Below are positions 10,338 to 21,764 of a DNA stretch of 64,000 bases, in pieces. The position numbers and the translations under genes were made by a program. The stretch is from Rhypophila decipiens (taxonomy: Eukaryota; Ascomycota; Sordariomycetes; Sordariales; Naviculisporaceae). The notes below the pieces were generated by a model. That model did no database searches and was not told the origin of the DNA. It saw nothing but the letters and a program-made list of their open reading frames with translations. The stretch spans positions 1 to 64,000 of the forward strand of contig MU858237.1 of the NCBI GenBank assembly GCA_033297075.1, in the 5' to 3' direction. The first letter of the stretch is position 1. Each line of letters begins with the position of its first letter.

Positions 10338-11396
10338 ATGAGCGCAGCTGGTCCCCCGCCGGGCGTCGTTACAGGAGGAGGCGGCGGTGGTCCCCCGCCC
10401 GGTGTTGAAGTTGACAGTTCAGGTACGTACTTCCCCCACCGTTATGTCATCCAAACTCAATTACTCCGTACACAAACTTCATCCGCCCGTTCGTGTAACA
10501 ACAAACTCCAGACTAACACAATTCCCGCGAAAATAGGACGAACCCGAGGAGGCGGATACGTCGATCCCAACTGGCCACCCTCGTACGGACCGAACGATGC
10601 GCCGGTAATCATCTACGGCTACACGCCCTCCTTCGCGCTCGCCCTTCTCGGAGTAATCCTCTTCTTCCTCTTCTCGCTCGTGCACATCTTCCAGCTCTTC
10701 AAGCACCGATCATGGTACTTTACCACCTTTAGCATCGGCTTAATGTTCGAGGTCGTCGGCTACATCGCGCGCGTTCTCTCGGCTAAAAAGAACCCATACA
10801 ACCTGATCTACTTTATCATTCAGTACTTCTTCATCGTCACCGCGCCGGTTTTCCTCTCGGCAGCGATCTACACCATCCTCTCGTCCTTGATCAACCGCCT
10901 CGGAAGGGAATACAGCGTGCTCTCACCCAAGATTATCCTGTGGTTCTTCATCACCAGCGATGTGATTGCGACGATTACTCAGATTGCCGGAGCTGCGCTT
11001 ATTGGTGTCAAACAGTCTAAACGGCAGGATCCCACCAGCGCGAATAATATCCTTTTGGGAGGTCTCGCGTACCAGGTCTTTTCGATTGGGCTGTTTATCA
11101 TCTTGACGTCTATTTTCTTGTGGCGTACACGACACAAGCTCGGTGCTTTTGGACTGAAGCCGTTTATTGCCGCTTTCTCGGTTGCCACGCTGATGGTTTA
11201 CCTGCGTACGGTGTTCCGTCTTGCTGAAACTGCCGAGGGATTGGGCGGAGAACTGAGCACGAGGGAGGTGTTCTTTGGCACGCTCGAGTTCATGCCAGTT
11301 GTATTGGCTGTCATCTTGTTCACGGTCTGGCATCCGGGGAGGTGCGTGGGCAGCAGGATCGCCGTTGATGATGGCGAGAAGGCCTCTTCGGCGTGA
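10338..11396 (+). CDS. RTA1-family integral membrane protein
   Basis: The coding sequence is join(10338..10422,10537..11396), giving 314 residues. The intron (114 nt, GTACGT donor, CTAAC branch site, ATAG acceptor) is a multiple of three and has no stop, so the unspliced frame also stays open (352 residues). After a Gly/Pro-rich N-terminus, about seven hydrophobic helices follow, beginning at GYTPSFALALLGVIL. The segments FEVVGYIARV and QYFFIVTAPVFLSAAIY, and a late LRTVFRLAE, are hallmarks of the RTA1 family. Members are linked to resistance to 7-aminocholesterol and to lipid or sphingoid-base movement (Rta1, Rsb1). The protein probably sits in the plasma membrane or endomembranes. Which substrate this member handles is not evident. 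Confidence 0.88.
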   Translation: MSAAGPPPGVVTGGGGGGPPPGVEVDSSGTYFPHRYVIQTQLLRTQTSSARSCNNKLQTNTIPAKIGRTRGGGYVDPNWPPSYGPNDAPVIIYGYTPSFALALLGVILFFLFSLVHIFQLFKHRSWYFTTFSIGLMFEVVGYIARVLSAKKNPYNLIYFIIQYFFIVTAPVFLSAAIYTILSSLINRLGREYSVLSPKIILWFFITSDVIATITQIAGAALIGVKQSKRQDPTSANNILLGGLAYQVFSIGLFIILTSIFLWRTRHKLGAFGLKPFIAAFSVATLMVYLRTVFRLAETAEGLGGELSTREVFFGTLEFMPVVLAVILFTVWHPGRCVGSRIAVDDGEKASSA

Positions 11397-12355
11397 CTAG
11401 CCGACGGTGGTGGGTTCGAAATGATGCCCGAGAGGACTAATACGGCCGGGGGTGCATCTGGGGTGTAATAGAGTTGGATATCCATGGGCGGAGTTGGGTA
11501 GAGGTGTGATACCTGGCGTGCATGTCAAGCGTCGTTGGTGTTGTTGCTTCCGTTCTTTCTTTTCTTTTCCTTGTGTTCTCCTACTGATTCTCTTTATAAT
11601 GTCGATACCTCAATATTTTAGCGGAAACTGCTTGCACATATATTTTTAGATATCACGATGGGACTGCCATCCATCTCTTTGCAAATACACCATTTCACCA
11701 TTTTCCTTGACCAGTTCTTTCGCTTAATGATACCCTATTTTCAGCCCCTCGCCGTCCGCGTGATATGTACGTATCAATTTTGAGCAGGTCACCGAAGGAG
11801 ACGGCCACGCTACCCAGGCAACAGCAACGTTCCACGGGCATCACCGTCTTCAGCCCTCCGGATATTCACACATCTCAAGAGCCGTGACATGAGAGGAAAT
11901 GACATCACAAAGCTCACTTTTTGTGGCTTTTCTTCTTATCGCACAGACAGACGAATGCGTGGCTCAGAGGCACCAGGATCCGCCCAAAAGCCCCAATCAC
12001 ACTCGCTTCCACTCACCCAGAGCACCTCAGCCCGCATGCCACTATTGAGCACCCCTGCTTTCAGCTCTTCAGCTCTCGTGATGCCTATTGGCCAAGGATC
12101 ATGAGAAGGAGATAAGCATTTTTCGTGCACCCGGACCCATTCCCTTCCGCAGAGCCGCCTGGAGGCCCAAGGAGGACTGGACCCTGTGAATCGGCACTTA
12201 AATGCACCGACCCAGCGGTGCACCCACACGAAGTGGGTGGCGCCCGTCAGCCAAGGTTCCCTCCATCTTGTCGTTCTTGTGTGTTCCTGGCGATCATAAC
12301 TGAATTCAGAAAACGAGAATCACCAAATATAGCAATCACTGTTTATCCAGAAACA
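11397..12355. other. Intergenic region
   Basis: No supported gene. Short frames on both strands overlap the promoter and leader of the membrane-protein gene that starts at 12356. A TATTTTTAGATAT-type AT-rich spot lies near 11640. Confidence 0.45.
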
Positions 12356-14555
12356 ATGGGGAACAGTCTGTCCTCCCCCAGCAGGAGCGCACTCACCGTC
12401 TTCTTGCTCCTCCTCACATCAACAACAACTGCCCAAAACTTTGACATCTGCCAAACACGCGCCGAACAACTATGGAACCAAACCTCGACATTCAACTACT
12501 CATCCCTCGAGATCTCCCAATACCTCTACCACGGTCCCGTCGTGGGGCTAAACCACCCCTTCAACCGCTCCGAATTCGTAACCCTCACCACAGAAGGCTG
12601 CCGCGTCCTCTGCAATGACCCGACAGATTGGTACTTCACCCAGAACCCGACCCTCGCGCTGGGTATAATCTCCAACTGGGTTCTTCCCATCATCGCGTTA
12701 CTCGCTGCCCTGCCCTACGACAGTTTGCACAGACGAAATGCCAAAGCACCGTGGTATCACGGCCGTGTGGCCCGAACCCTGGGGGCGCTGCTCAACTGGC
12801 TGGGCAGTCCACAGACTGCTCTCACCGCTACACTCTTCAACATCCACCAGATAAGGAAATGTTTCTTGGAAACGAATCCCGCTGGCGTGGCGGCTGATTC
12901 GTCGCTGTTGGTGGCAAAGAAGGATGCGTATTATGTGCTGAGTGCACTGGGGCAGTTTCGGTTCAAAGACCCGGATTCTCCGGATGAGAGACTCTTGGGG
13001 GCGTTGATATACGGGTTATTCAGACCGATAATGGATGGTCCACGGGAGGAGGACGCGCCCGAAGCGCGGATAAAAACCACGGAGCTGTTGCAGGAGATGG
13101 CGTTTCAGCTGAGGATGCTGAGGCGGAGAGGAGTCTACCCGGCGTTGGTGAGTATAGTCGTGTTCTTTGTTGCGTATGCGGTTTCGCTTGTGCTGGCGTT
13201 TGGTGGGCTGGGCGATCGAGCTACTGCGCATTCCATGGCCTTGGGACTGTTGGTTAGTTGGCTGCCTTTGATGGTGCTTTTTACTATTTTGGATCGGAAT
13301 CCTGTTAGTGCTGATCGGTCAAAGTGAGTTACCCAAGTACATTTTCTTTTTGTTTTATTGTGGTTGACTAACAAGGTTGACAGAAAACTCATCACGAGGT
13401 GGCTGTGGAACGCGGATGCAGTTCGACGATGGGCGGCCAAAAACCCACTTCCCGATGAGGACGAGATCCTCTGGTGGTCGCAAGAGCGAGAGGACGTGAT
13501 TCGAGAAGCACAGCGCAGAACAAACGATGCTTTGCGTGGGGTGGAGAGAGACGCTGAGCTGCAGAAACGAGCTCGACGACATGGTCAAGGCTGGAGACTG
13601 CGAGAGACTACCAGTGTAACCAACTTGAAGCCCACGGCCGATATTGAGCTGGCAGAGGTCCATCCCGATAATACCTCCCAAGAAGCAGCAGCCGCTTTAT
13701 CAGCCCAAACGGTAGCAGAATCCCCAAGCGCCCTCTTCGACGAACACATCCTCGGCTTTGTAGGCCAAGGCCGCGAAATCACGTACTGCGGCCTCGCGCA
13801 TGCAGTGGTAAACAGCGTATACGACAGCCACTCCGACACGCGGCAAATCCGGCCCATTGCCTCGATAGTGCAAGAAGTCCGGCTTGAATTGTCAGGTCAC
13901 AGGGCAAAGTCCTGGCGGGTGATGAGTCTTGTGTCCATGGCCTTGGTCTGGCTTGAAATCGGGATGGCGTATATGATCTCGTACAACACGCCTACTGTGG
14001 GATTTGGCTGTCGATCGGGGTCGTATATCGTTTATGGGGTGCTGAGTTCTATTCCCTGGGTGTTGCATTCGTTGCCGGGGTTTAAACATCCGAGTTTTCG
14101 GCAGAGGGTGTGGATTCATTTCTTTAATGGACTGGGGTTGTTGAGTTTGTTTTTTATTATTTTTGCTCAGGTATGTGTAATTGCAAGTCTTGTGTGGTTA
14201 AAACTTAATGCTGACGAACTTAAAGTTTAGCGGAGTGTTTAATAACTGCTTTTGCAAGTCCGGCGTGAGGTAAGCCTTCTCACTGACTCGACCTTGTAAT
14301 AAGGTTGATAGCTCGAGGTCAACACTGACAATCTCTAGCGGCTTCATGGACTTTGCCAACTCGGACTTTTACCGCGAGCACTTTGACGTCAACAAGTATT
14401 GGACTGGCGCTGCCATCGTCGGTGCCCTTCCCATGGTGGGCAGCTTCCTGTCGTCCATCATTCTCCTCATGAGACTGAAGCCCCTGTGGCAAGCCTCGGA
14501 ACAGCAGATTCCACCTACCCGGGCGCTGAGGGCTAATATGAGTTGGTTGATATAA
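12356..14555 (+). CDS. Multi-pass membrane protein of unknown function
   Basis: The coding sequence is join(12356..13323,13384..14170,14226..14269,14339..14555), giving 671 residues. The acceptor of the second intron must be the AAAG ending at 14225, because the more obvious TTTAG five bases later would bring in a stop. An N-terminal signal peptide (ALTVFLLLLTSTTTAQ) is followed by a lumenal part with Asn-glycosylation sites. About seven hydrophobic helices then follow, for example SNWVLPIIALLAALPY, VSIVVFFVAYAVSLVLAFGG and GALPMVGSFLSSIILLM. The segment FNNCFCKSG joined to GFMDFANSDFYREHF is conserved in a large family of fungal membrane proteins without assigned function. A charged cytoplasmic loop lies between the third and fourth helices. 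I can infer membrane location only. Confidence 0.8.
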
Positions 14556-14749
14556 ACCCCAGTCTCGGTCCTTTTTTTCTTCCACGTTCTTGTCTCGTTC
14601 GCTTGTTTTTGTTTGTTTAACGTAATGATTAAAGTTTATTTTCTAATTCTAATTTCTAATTTTATTCCTCTTAATTAATGAGCTCTTGATTCGACGAGCC
14701 AGCTTATATTTATGCAACGTTCATGTTGAGACAACCCCACCTGGCCTCA

Positions 14750-16365
14750 CTACCCAAGCTTGACAGTGCGCACCCAGGGCCTTGTCAGGTCAGTAAAGAA
14801 ACTAGCACCCTTGACCTTAGTCGGAGCTCCCTCAATGGTGACATTGCAGTTCTCGATCCAATCACCCTCCGCTTTATACTTGTCAGCGACGTACTTGGCG
14901 TAGTCGTCCAGAAGGCAGGACGAGCCGGGGCCATTTTTACAGGATGGTACTGGGTACACGGCGTCGTTGAGGAGGATGCGCACGTATGTGGCGTTTTGAA
15001 CGGGGGAGGACGTACCGGCCCGGGGCTTGCACTTTCGGGTGACTCGGCAGTTGAGTCGTTCAAAAGCAATAGTCCCGCGCATCGTCACGTAGCGAGATCC
15101 GACCCAGAGCCGATCGTCATGCCTCTCAGTGACCGACAACATGGGCTGCTCATCAAAAACGCCCGAGGCCGTGATGAGCTCGGTGAGCTGGCCGTCGTTG
15201 AGAAACGAGGGAATCAGACTGGGCAGTCTGAAACTGGATCCATCAGCTCTTGTACCATTCACACCACCGGGCCCCTTTTGGAAAAGCCCCACGAGAGCGT
15301 TCAAAAACGGCGTCATCATCTTCTTGTTCAAGTCGGTTCCTGGCCCGGTCCCGTAAAAATACCGCATATCGTTGGAGTACTGGTACGACTTGAGCTCGTC
15401 ATCGGTAAAGACGTCGCACCAGGGCGACAGTCGTCCGGTGATCTGGCTCTCGAAACCGCAGAGGTATGGCATCGAGAGGATATCATCGCTTGTCAGGGTG
15501 AGATTACCGCTAATCATGGACTGCAGGCGACTCAGGACAGGCGGGATCCAGACGGCATCCCACTCATTTTTCTTGTCGCTGCCTTCGGTGTCTTTAAAGT
15601 CGGGACACATGTCGGATGGGGCGAGGGAGTCGCCGATGCCGCCGGGGAAACCTCTGCTTGTGACCGCGATTATGTTGCCCCGTGTACTGGCTTCCCAGCC
15701 TAGGTAGCCTCGGACGAACATCTCGGCTGTCTGGAGTACTCGTGTGTAGTTGTTGGCCCAGACCAAAAAGTCGTCGTCGTCCGAGTACAGATTTGGGTAC
15801 CTCGTTCGTAGCTGGTACCCCATGCCTAGGGCTTCTTTGACGCCTGTAGGGCTCAGCATAGCGATCTGGCGGGATGGGTTGGTGAGGACTGTTTTCCAGT
15901 TGGGCATAAACGATAGGCTGCCTGTGGAGCTGTAGCCGCCTGCTGACAACTGTGGCGATTGTTAATAACCAGGAACATTTCTACGGCCGACCTTTACTGA
16001 CCTTCTCCTGAAGCTTAACCCAGCCATTGTAAGCGCCTTGGTCGGGAAACCTGGATCCATGACGCGAGACAGTGGCAACCTGGTCCACATAGCAGTTCCC
16101 GGGAACGTCGGAGGAGATGCCGTTGACCTTGGGACCTTTTTCGAGCTTTGTTAGTCCAATTCATACAAGATAGCACTGAACAGACATGAAAGGAGCAGCA
16201 CTTACTGGCGTGCCACGGGCCGTTGGCGCCGAGCCACTTTAAAGGGTCTTGTGCGTTAGCACCGGCCGGAAAGTTGATATCTTGGGCGGGTGCCAGGAAT
16301 TGGCCGGCAGCAGAGACTCCCACGGCGGCGGCAACAGAGGTGCCGAAGAACTTGGAGGCAACCAT
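14750..16365 (-). CDS. Secreted histidine acid phosphatase, phytase-like
   Basis: The coding sequence is complement(join(14750..15949,16002..16135,16206..16365)), giving 497 residues from the ATG at 16365. It belongs to histidine phosphatase clade 2 and should release phosphate from phytate or other phosphomonoesters outside the cell. An N-terminal hydrophobic signal (about residues 1-22) precedes the catalytic RHGSRFP (78-84). A Cys pair is placed as in fungal phytases, and the proton-donor motif occurs as FLND (D at about 350) where HD is usual in classic phytases. The ND form is known in PhyB-like fungal acid phosphatases, so activity is expected. Several N-glycosylation sites are present. 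Introns are 70 and 52 nt. The nearby PhoD-like gene suggests phosphate acquisition as a theme, but the two are 34 kb apart. Confidence 0.87.
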
Positions 16366-17330
16366 ACTGACGAACTTCCGGGGGAAAAGCAGGGCCGGTG
16401 GTCCAGCGAGCAAAAGATGTCGTCCTGTTTTGTGTCCCTGGCCGGTTCATATATTCGTCGTGGATGGGGACATCCATCTTCAAGAGACATGGAAGACACG
16501 CAACTCCACACTTCGGGACGTCATGATGCCTGGAGACAAGTCTTCAGTAATTGAAACTTGGATCCGGCTGCTGCTTCTAGGGCTGCACGGGGGCCACGTC
16601 CAACCGTTGCCGCACGTGTGAATGGTGATGCAATGCTGTCAACGGCAGCCAGGGGTCGTTGCAACACGCCAAGACTTTACCTCGCATTTTAACTCCCCGT
16701 CCCCAAGCTCACAGATCTCGGTTGGCGACTCGTGGATTGCAGATGACCCAACACAGATGGTACACGTGATAAATGCTGGAGTCAAGTTGGATGGTTCGGC
16801 CCGCCCTGGCATGGTTGAGATCAATCACAAGCCGGGACACCATGGACCCCGTGGGAGGCACACGTTTTGTGGTTTGTGTGCAGTCCATAGACGTTGGCGA
16901 GGACGGAGATGAACTACCGGAATCGGCTATAGGTGCGGACCCAATTTAAAGGGTGCGATCCGCACCGTATGGACTATCCTGGAACTCAAGATACTAGCCG
17001 TCCGTCTCTTTGTAAATCTTCCTTGTGGTTAGAGTAACAAGGAAGCGTGTAGAAGATTTTATATCAGTGATTCACTTCAAAGACGAAACTGATCATGAAA
17101 CCATCATTTGGCAAGATAAACTTTGAAGATGGAGAGCACTTTTGAACACGCAAAGTAAACAACCATGACAGCTTGCTTGACATGGCAACACATGTCCTAA
17201 TTTTGAAGAACAGAGACGGCCAGTAAGCCTTTGAAAGAAATGTCATCAATCCCCATGTGCATCAGCCAGACTTAGTATCCAACAACGTCATCATCAGTCA
17301 TTATACAACATCATCCAACTTCCATGCACC
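16366..17330. other. Intergenic region
   Basis: These 965 bases run between the phosphatase 5' end and the phospholipase C 3' end. Short open frames on the plus strand from 16223 are partly antisense to exon 1 of the phosphatase and have no family features. No other element is seen. Confidence 0.45.
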
Positions 17331-19166
17331 TCAAGCATCGCTAATCTCAAACTTGACCAAGATCGAACAGGTCGTCTCCCTTCCCTTGAGATCCAACATG
17401 CGAACAAAGCTCCACCCAGGCGTGACATACATCAACCGCACTGCACTAACCGCAAACACAGGATTGCTTGAAAAGCTATCATCGCTCTTGATCAGCATTC
17501 TCACAAACACCAGTTCGCTATCCTCATACTCCCACTCGAGCGTCTCGTCCCAGATGGGATCCACCGGCGTTGGGTTCTTGTCCTCCCCGCCCGCAAGCCC
17601 CAAGAACGCGAGCTTCTTGTGCTGCTTATACACGCCCGTCTTGCGCTTGATGCTGTCCACCACTAGCCCGCCCGTGGTTGTATTCTTCGGCTGGAGCATA
17701 GTGCATGTCAGGTAGGGCTTGATCTCCTCTGGCTTGCGGTCTGCAGGGATAGGAACGCCCGTTGCGCCGGCTACTCGGAGACGAAGGATTTTCTTGGCGC
17801 CCGTGGTGATGAGTCCGTTCCCGCCGACTCGCAGCGGAGCTGGCTTCAACACGTAGCCGTCTGTCCCGGCGAAGAGGGCCTCGTTGAGTTGCATGCTTGC
17901 GCCAAAGGTCTGCCAGTTCAAGGCGCAGATCTGAGCCCCGAGGGCCCAGAACTTTACCGGAGGCAGATTACGCGAGGAGATGCGTGTGCCCTTGGGAAAG
18001 ACCCGCATCAGGTGTTTGGCGTTGTGCTGAGCGATTCTCACGCTGTTTGCGCCCATTAAACCTGAAAGCCCAGTCTCTGAGACGTTGATGAGGTGGTGGT
18101 GGGGACCATTGCCGAGGACAGAAGTGTACCAAGAGTCGTTGGATGGTTTGACAGATTGGGCATAGACACCCAATTCAGCGAGTTCGGGGATAATAATAGT
18201 GGGCGGCGCCGCTTTCTTCTGCTCCTTGAAGTCGTGCCGGGCCTTTTTCTCGTCTCCGTCCTCGGAGCTGGAAGAGGACGAGGAACTCTCGCTGTCGCTT
18301 GCCTCGTCGGGGAGATGGTATTCGACGATGACGATGACTTTGGAGCCGAGATCAGCGAGATTGACGTGCGATGCTGGGTCTTCGATTTCGGCGAGGGGAG
18401 CGTCAAGGAGATGACTTCCAAAGACTTCCTTCATGATCGAGACGAGGCGCTTCTGGCCATGGTCACTGCAGTGGTTCTCGAGCGACAGCATGATCGGAGC
18501 AGCGCCCTGGCCTGTCCCAGGATTGCTGGCTTCCTTGTCAATGACATCGCGGATGGTTTCGCACGCTGATCTGAAGCTGATGTTGGAGACCAAGGCTGGT
18601 TGGGTGTCAGTGTTGACGCGTATAATTAATTAGATAGATGACGCCAAAAGGAGCGACTTACTATAGCCATGAGTGACTTTCGGCTCATCCAGGTTGTTCG
18701 GATTGTCCCATGCGTCTATTTCGACGCACCTCGAGCCCGAATAGAGCGCTTTCTCATACGCCGTCGTACACGAAGAACCCGCGAGCTGATGGCCGAGGAG
18801 ATAAGTGTTGTGAGAGGACGATACAAAGTACTCGGGCAGGGGATGCCCACGGTCCGTCACCTCGGGTGGCACCGAGACATGGGGCTTCTCGATGAGGTTG
18901 TGTAGCGCTGCTGTGTCCCCCTCAGGGATGACCCCTTCCTTGGCAAGATAGGCCTGGAGAGCATCGCTCACATTCAGTTGATTCTCGGTGATGTTGGTCT
19001 TGCGCGTGCTGTGTCCTCCGCCGGCAATGCTGTTGGGATCGAGCTCCTCGCCCTGGTCCTCGTCGTCGACTTCATGGGACCGTTTCGGCTTGGACTTGAA
19101 GATCTTGCCCGTGATTTTGGAGAACCGGGAACCCATGTTTGGGGAGGTGGAGGCAGGGTCAGACAT
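17331..19166 (-). CDS. Phosphoinositide-specific phospholipase C, short form
   Basis: The coding sequence is complement(join(17331..18595,18662..19166)), giving 589 residues, with one 66-nt intron. The enzyme cleaves phosphatidylinositol 4,5-bisphosphate to IP3 and diacylglycerol. The X domain starts near residue 110 with SSHNTYLLGHQ (first catalytic His, 119), then RCVEIDAWD (metal ligands Glu and Asp) and the second His in THGYT (166). An acidic Ser-rich linker (SESSSSSSSSEDGDE) divides X from the Y domain (NVSETGLSGLMG ... GCTDGYVL-type end), followed by a C2 domain starting at LRLRVAGATG. The N-terminal 100 residues are basic and polar, and no PH domain or EF-hand pair is visible. It is therefore shorter than the canonical yeast Plc1 form. 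It likely acts at the plasma membrane in calcium signalling. Confidence 0.92.
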
Positions 19167-20147
19167 GGTGCAAGCCGATCAACAGGATTCGAGGGCAATT
19201 GGCGATTCGAGGTCATATATGGACGAGATGTATATTGACCTGCTGACAAGACCTGTGAGCTTCCTTCAAGTGCAAGAGACGTGAAGATTTCCAACATTCA
19301 TGGAACCAACTTCAGCTGACTGCGGGGTTCATCCTGGACTTGGCGCACATCATCCGACCTGGATCGTTTGGTGGGGTGATGGAAAGGGGCCAATGAAGGG
19401 ACGAGTTGGACCTCCTTGGCGATGCCAACCCTAACCCTGGCGGGTTGGCGGCCACGGCGCCGAGTTTGAGGCCATCTCTGTCCCGAGGTCACCGAGGTGG
19501 TTGTGATGTTGGCTGTAAGCTGATTGAAACAGTTTATTGTTTGTCCCTGAGGAAGTGAAAGAATGTCTTTTTCATCACCCAATTTGTTGTGCAGATCCAG
19601 ACCCACTGTCCGGTGTATATCCCGGTCGGGCTGAACCGGTGGATTATCGGGACGATCGGGAAATCAGGCAATCTCTTGCCAAGACCGAGAATATCATGAG
19701 GAAGGAGCTGCTGTTCACTCCACCTACAGACTCCTGGGTCTGCTCTTTATCTTCCACAACATTGAACCCGCATCATGAAATCTTGAACTCGTTTCTTCTC
19801 TTTAAAATTTCCACTGCAACGGTCAGTATTTATTCATATCGAAACAAACCGATCAACATGATATCTCACATCAGGACCCTCATAACCCCGCATCCCTGTC
19901 CAACCTTGTCTTATCTTTCGCCAAGACATTACAAGACCAATCCTCATCAACACCATCCCCAGACCAGCTAAATGATCCCTTGTGGTGGACAGTCTTTTGT
20001 CAATTATTCCCGTTATCATATCCAGATAAGATGCTTGATGACTCGCCTGGCTCGAGACATCAAAAGCCTGGGGCCGTCCTCATGTGCCTTTGGCATACAT
20101 CTCAACGGCTCTGCAGCCATCTCTGAGAGTCTCCATTGTTACCCATC
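19167..20147. other. Divergent promoter region of phospholipase C and permease genes
   Basis: These 981 bases lie between two divergent start codons. No supported gene is present. Open frames such as the one at 19537-19971 have no family features. Confidence 0.45.
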
Positions 20148-21764
20148 ATGGCGGAACCAACTCCGGACAAGACCGCGCCGACCACATCCTACGAACCACA
20201 GGACATCAAGGCAAGCACTAGCCGCAACGTTGTGATCAACGCCTCAGGTCACGTCCAAGAGCTCCCTCGCAACTTCTCCCTTCTCTCCCTGGCCGGCATC
20301 GGTCTCGTCGTCGGCAATGTCTGGCCAGCAATCGGCGGCTCCATCCTAGTCGCCATCTTCAACGGCGGTCCGCCAGGCGTCCTCTACGAGTTCATCACCG
20401 TGTCTGTATTCTACTGGCTGGTCGCACTCTCCATCGCCGAGCTCGCGAGCGCCATACCGACCTCAGCAGGAGTCTATCACTGGGCGAGTGTCACGCCCGG
20501 AGCCGGAACCCGTCTCGGCAGGACTCTCGGTTTCTTCGCGGGCTGGTGGAATTATCTCGCCTGGATTATGGGCGCCGCCAGCATGGCGAGTATCTTTGGC
20601 AACACCATCGTCCAGATGTACGCGCTCAACCACGAAGGATTCGAGGCCAAGGCGTGGCATGTGTTTATCGTCTACATCATCACCACCTGGCTTTCTTGCG
20701 CAGCGGTGTGCTTCGGAAACAAGGCCATGCCGCACCTAAACAACTTTGGCGTGTTCATTATTCTGGCAGGCTTCATCATCACCGTTATTGTGGTGACGGT
20801 CATGCCCGGCCGCGGAGGTCGGCCGGCACACGCGCCATCGAGCTTTGTCTGGACGGAATGGACGGCCGACATTGGATATCCGGATGGTTTTGTCTTTTTG
20901 GCGGGCATGTTGAACGGCGCCTACAGCGTTGGATCCGTCCATGCGACGACACCTCTCTCGGAAGAGATTCCTTACCCGCAGATCAATGTTCCAAAAGCCA
21001 TTGGGCTACAAGTCTCGATTGGATTCGTCACGGGCTTGTCATACCTGATTGCCATCATGTACGCCATCCATGATTACGACGCCTTGTTCGAGTCGCCCTA
21101 TCCGATCGCCGAGATTTACCGGCAGGCCACGGGGTCTGTCGCTGGAGCCACTGGATTGCTTTCCCTGGTCATGATTTGTATTGGACTGACGGTGGTGGGA
21201 CTGCTCGTCGACTGCGGTCGTACGCTGTGGTCCTTGTCACGCGACAAGGTGACGCCGTTTCCCAAGATTCTGGGCAGTGTCAACAAGTCACTGGACGTCC
21301 CGGTGGCTTCGACGGTGGTCTCATCCGTATTGGTCACGCTACTGGGCTGCATTTATGTTGGAAGCACCACGGCCTTCAATGCCTTTGTGGGCACCTTTAT
21401 TCTCCTGTCGACCAGCGGCTTCTTGGCTGCTATTCTTCCCAACCTGCTGACTGGGAGGAAGAACATCAAGTTTGGACCATTCCATATGCGCGGTTGGATC
21501 GGCTTTGCTGTCAATGGAGTGGCTTGCGCCTACATGCTGGTGTGGTTTGTCATTTACTGCTTCCCTTACTTTCTTCCTACCGATGCCGCCACGATGAACT
21601 ACGCCAGTCTGATCTGGGGCGGTTTGACGATTCTCGTGGCCTTGTGGTGGTTCTTTGGTGTTGGTGACGACTATGAAGGGCCCCTGACGACGGGTGGCAT
21701 TGTTTCCGAGGCCGAGACCACGAAAGGCGCCGTCAAGCCTGTGACGTTGACACAAGAGTGCTGA
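20148..21764 (+). CDS. APC-family amino acid/choline/GABA-type permease
   Basis: This intronless gene encodes 538 residues from the ATG at 20148; an upstream in-frame TTG is not a start. It has about twelve membrane helices. The first helix region carries the conserved SLAGIGLVVGNVWPAIGGS, and the second ends with a SIAELASAIPTSAG segment. A long second loop has VYHWASVTPG. These features place it in the APC superfamily, in the amino-acid/choline transporter group that includes fungal choline permeases, GABA permeases and related carriers. It is probably a plasma-membrane, proton-coupled transporter. The substrate cannot be decided from sequence alone. The N-terminus and C-terminus are hydrophilic and cytoplasmic. 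Confidence 0.9.
   Translation: MAEPTPDKTAPTTSYEPQDIKASTSRNVVINASGHVQELPRNFSLLSLAGIGLVVGNVWPAIGGSILVAIFNGGPPGVLYEFITVSVFYWLVALSIAELASAIPTSAGVYHWASVTPGAGTRLGRTLGFFAGWWNYLAWIMGAASMASIFGNTIVQMYALNHEGFEAKAWHVFIVYIITTWLSCAAVCFGNKAMPHLNNFGVFIILAGFIITVIVVTVMPGRGGRPAHAPSSFVWTEWTADIGYPDGFVFLAGMLNGAYSVGSVHATTPLSEEIPYPQINVPKAIGLQVSIGFVTGLSYLIAIMYAIHDYDALFESPYPIAEIYRQATGSVAGATGLLSLVMICIGLTVVGLLVDCGRTLWSLSRDKVTPFPKILGSVNKSLDVPVASTVVSSVLVTLLGCIYVGSTTAFNAFVGTFILLSTSGFLAAILPNLLTGRKNIKFGPFHMRGWIGFAVNGVACAYMLVWFVIYCFPYFLPTDAATMNYASLIWGGLTILVALWWFFGVGDDYEGPLTTGGIVSEAETTKGAVKPVTLTQEC

Noticed and set aside
14723..15703. 326-residue plus-strand open frame
   Set aside because: It is antisense to exon 3 of the phytase-like phosphatase, has no motif, and owes its length to GC-rich coding on the other strand.
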